From Berkiella sp963803015 (GTDB lineage: Bacteria > Pseudomonadota > Gammaproteobacteria > Berkiellales > Berkiellaceae): 64,000 nt of DNA. Position 1 is the stretch's first letter, and every line of letters starts with the position of its first letter. The notes beneath the pieces were generated by a model. It was given only the letters and a program-made list of their open reading frames with translations. It did no database searches and had not been told where the DNA came from. Location: the NCBI GenBank assembly GCA_963803015.1, contig CAWDKV010000003.1, positions 434,001-498,000 on the forward strand. The letters are read 5' to 3'. Below are positions 63,261-64,000 of this stretch, in pieces. A program made the position numbers and the translations under genes.

Positions 63261-64000
63261 ATGCGCCAGGCTTTAAAAGAGATCTTTTATATCCTCAAAG
63301 GGATCTCTAAGATAAAAATTACATTTTTAACATTTTGTATTGGCTTGACAGCTATATTTGAAATTATTGGCGTGGCCTTTGTTGTCCCCTTTATCACCAT
63401 TGTTTCTAAGCCGGAGCTTTTAACCTCCAGTCGCTTTTTACAAAAAATAATGGTGATGTTTAACTTGCAGCAACCACTGGATTTAGTCTGCTTGATAGGG
63501 GGGGCTTTTTTTGCCCTCATCGTTGCGGGTAACCTTTTTTCAGCGTTTACCGCTTGGTATTCCACTCGGTTTGGTTATATTGAAGGGTATAAGATTTGCA
63601 CTAATCTTTTGAAAAAATATATGTTAATGCCTTACCCTTTCTTTTTTAATCGCAATTCTAAAGAACTCACTAAAATTTTACTATTTGATGTAGATAGAGT
63701 GGTGGTCGGAATAGTTGTCACGTCTATTCAAATTATTACAAAATTATTAATTGTGATTAGCATTGGTATTTTTCTTGCTCTAGCCGATCCCATGATAGCC
63801 TTATTGTCAACCTTGGTGTTAGGCGGTGCTTATGTCATTGCTTATAAAATTATTAAGCGTGCGCTTTCTCAGGCCGGCAAGAAATCAGCCATAGCGAATG
63901 CCAATCAATATAAAGCAATTGGGGAAGCTATCGAGGGTGTAAAAGAAATCAAGGTATTAGGTAAAGAAGATATTTTTGTTAATCATTTTGCACAAAGCGC
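63261..64000 (+). CDS. ABC exporter/flippase, N-terminal part (3'-truncated)
   Basis: The frame from ATG 63261 (weak AAGAAGG site) is open to the window end, giving 246 residues. These form the membrane half of an ABC-transporter fusion (exporter type I): several long helices in pairs, a YEGYK-like coupling loop and GEAIEGVKEIKVLGKEDIF, typical of PglK/MsbA-like lipid-linked-oligosaccharide flippases. The ATPase domain lies beyond the window. It follows gmd and fcl closely, so it probably flips the fucose-containing glycan. Confidence 0.88.
   Translation, partial: MRQALKEIFYILKGISKIKITFLTFCIGLTAIFEIIGVAFVVPFITIVSKPELLTSSRFLQKIMVMFNLQQPLDLVCLIGGAFFALIVAGNLFSAFTAWYSTRFGYIEGYKICTNLLKKYMLMPYPFFFNRNSKELTKILLFDVDRVVVGIVVTSIQIITKLLIVISIGIFLALADPMIALLSTLVLGGAYVIAYKIIKRALSQAGKKSAIANANQYKAIGEAIEGVKEIKVLGKEDIFVNHFAQS

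Overview
The window reads as a low-GC gammaproteobacterial chromosome segment, most likely from a host-associated member of the Legionellales (Coxiella/Legionella/Berkiella-like). This is inferred from two signals. The housekeeping genes are of gammaproteobacterial type: OxyR with cysteines exactly at 199 and 208, a PiT/DUF47 pair, NDH-2, LemA/M48 and gmd/fcl. The middle is rich in eukaryote-like proteins: two ankyrin-repeat proteins, an F-box protein and a small protein ending in a CaaX prenylation box. Genes are tightly packed, with many 4 to 17 bp overlaps, and several convergent pairs share stop-codon bases. Both ends are cut inside genes: an RND efflux pump on the left and a flippase-like ABC exporter on the right.

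Layout. 1-7.7 kb: end of an RND pump with its TolC-like partner, a PiT phosphate transporter with its DUF47 partner, a NUDIX hydrolase, an aromatic amino-acid permease and a pterin dehydratase. 7.8-14.9 kb: mostly small envelope or orphan proteins around ndh, including an 18-residue-repeat helical protein and a BON protein. 14.9-19.4 kb: a MarR/YbaK operon, then a serine-hydrolase-like protein whose catalytic Ser and Lys are replaced, a LuxR regulator, the CaaX protein and a small orphan. 19.6-24.4 kb: the ankyrin pair (one frameshifted) and the F-box gene, with dispersed non-coding repeats. 24.6-28.3 kb: oxyR with palindromes upstream, a RelE/HigB-XRE toxin-antitoxin pair, a pair of small peptides with 15-residue double-glycine leaders, and about 1 kb of apparently decayed DNA.

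28.3-39.1 kb is a branched-chain amino-acid catabolic island: HMG-CoA lyase, methylglutaconyl-CoA hydratase, the methylcrotonyl-CoA carboxylase carboxyltransferase subunit, a frameshifted thiolase, isovaleryl-CoA dehydrogenase, an SDR dehydrogenase, a second acyl-CoA dehydrogenase and a three-gene 2-oxoacid dehydrogenase (E1alpha, E1beta, E2). The biotin-carboxylase subunit and E3 are not in the window. After four small exported proteins (39.1-40.8 kb, one very histidine-rich) comes a complete livKHMGF uptake operon (40.8-45.7 kb). Import and oxidation of leucine, isoleucine and valine are therefore encoded side by side, which suits an organism that feeds on host amino acids.

45.7-64 kb: an acid phosphatase, a membrane protein, an ABC-2 exporter, tRNA-Ser(GGA), a large orphan membrane protein, an Ala/Arg/Gln-rich protein built on 15-nt tandem repeats, a membrane-fused spermidine-synthase-like protein, a dicarboxylate symporter, a TPM protein, a two-lobed aspartyl protease, M48/LemA, and the start of a surface-glycan cluster (nucleotidyltransferase, gmd, fcl, ABC exporter). 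The best candidates for undescribed biology are the paired double-glycine peptides, the CaaX protein beside the LuxR regulator and serine-hydrolase pseudoenzyme, and the ankyrin/F-box locus with its shared 3' repeats.
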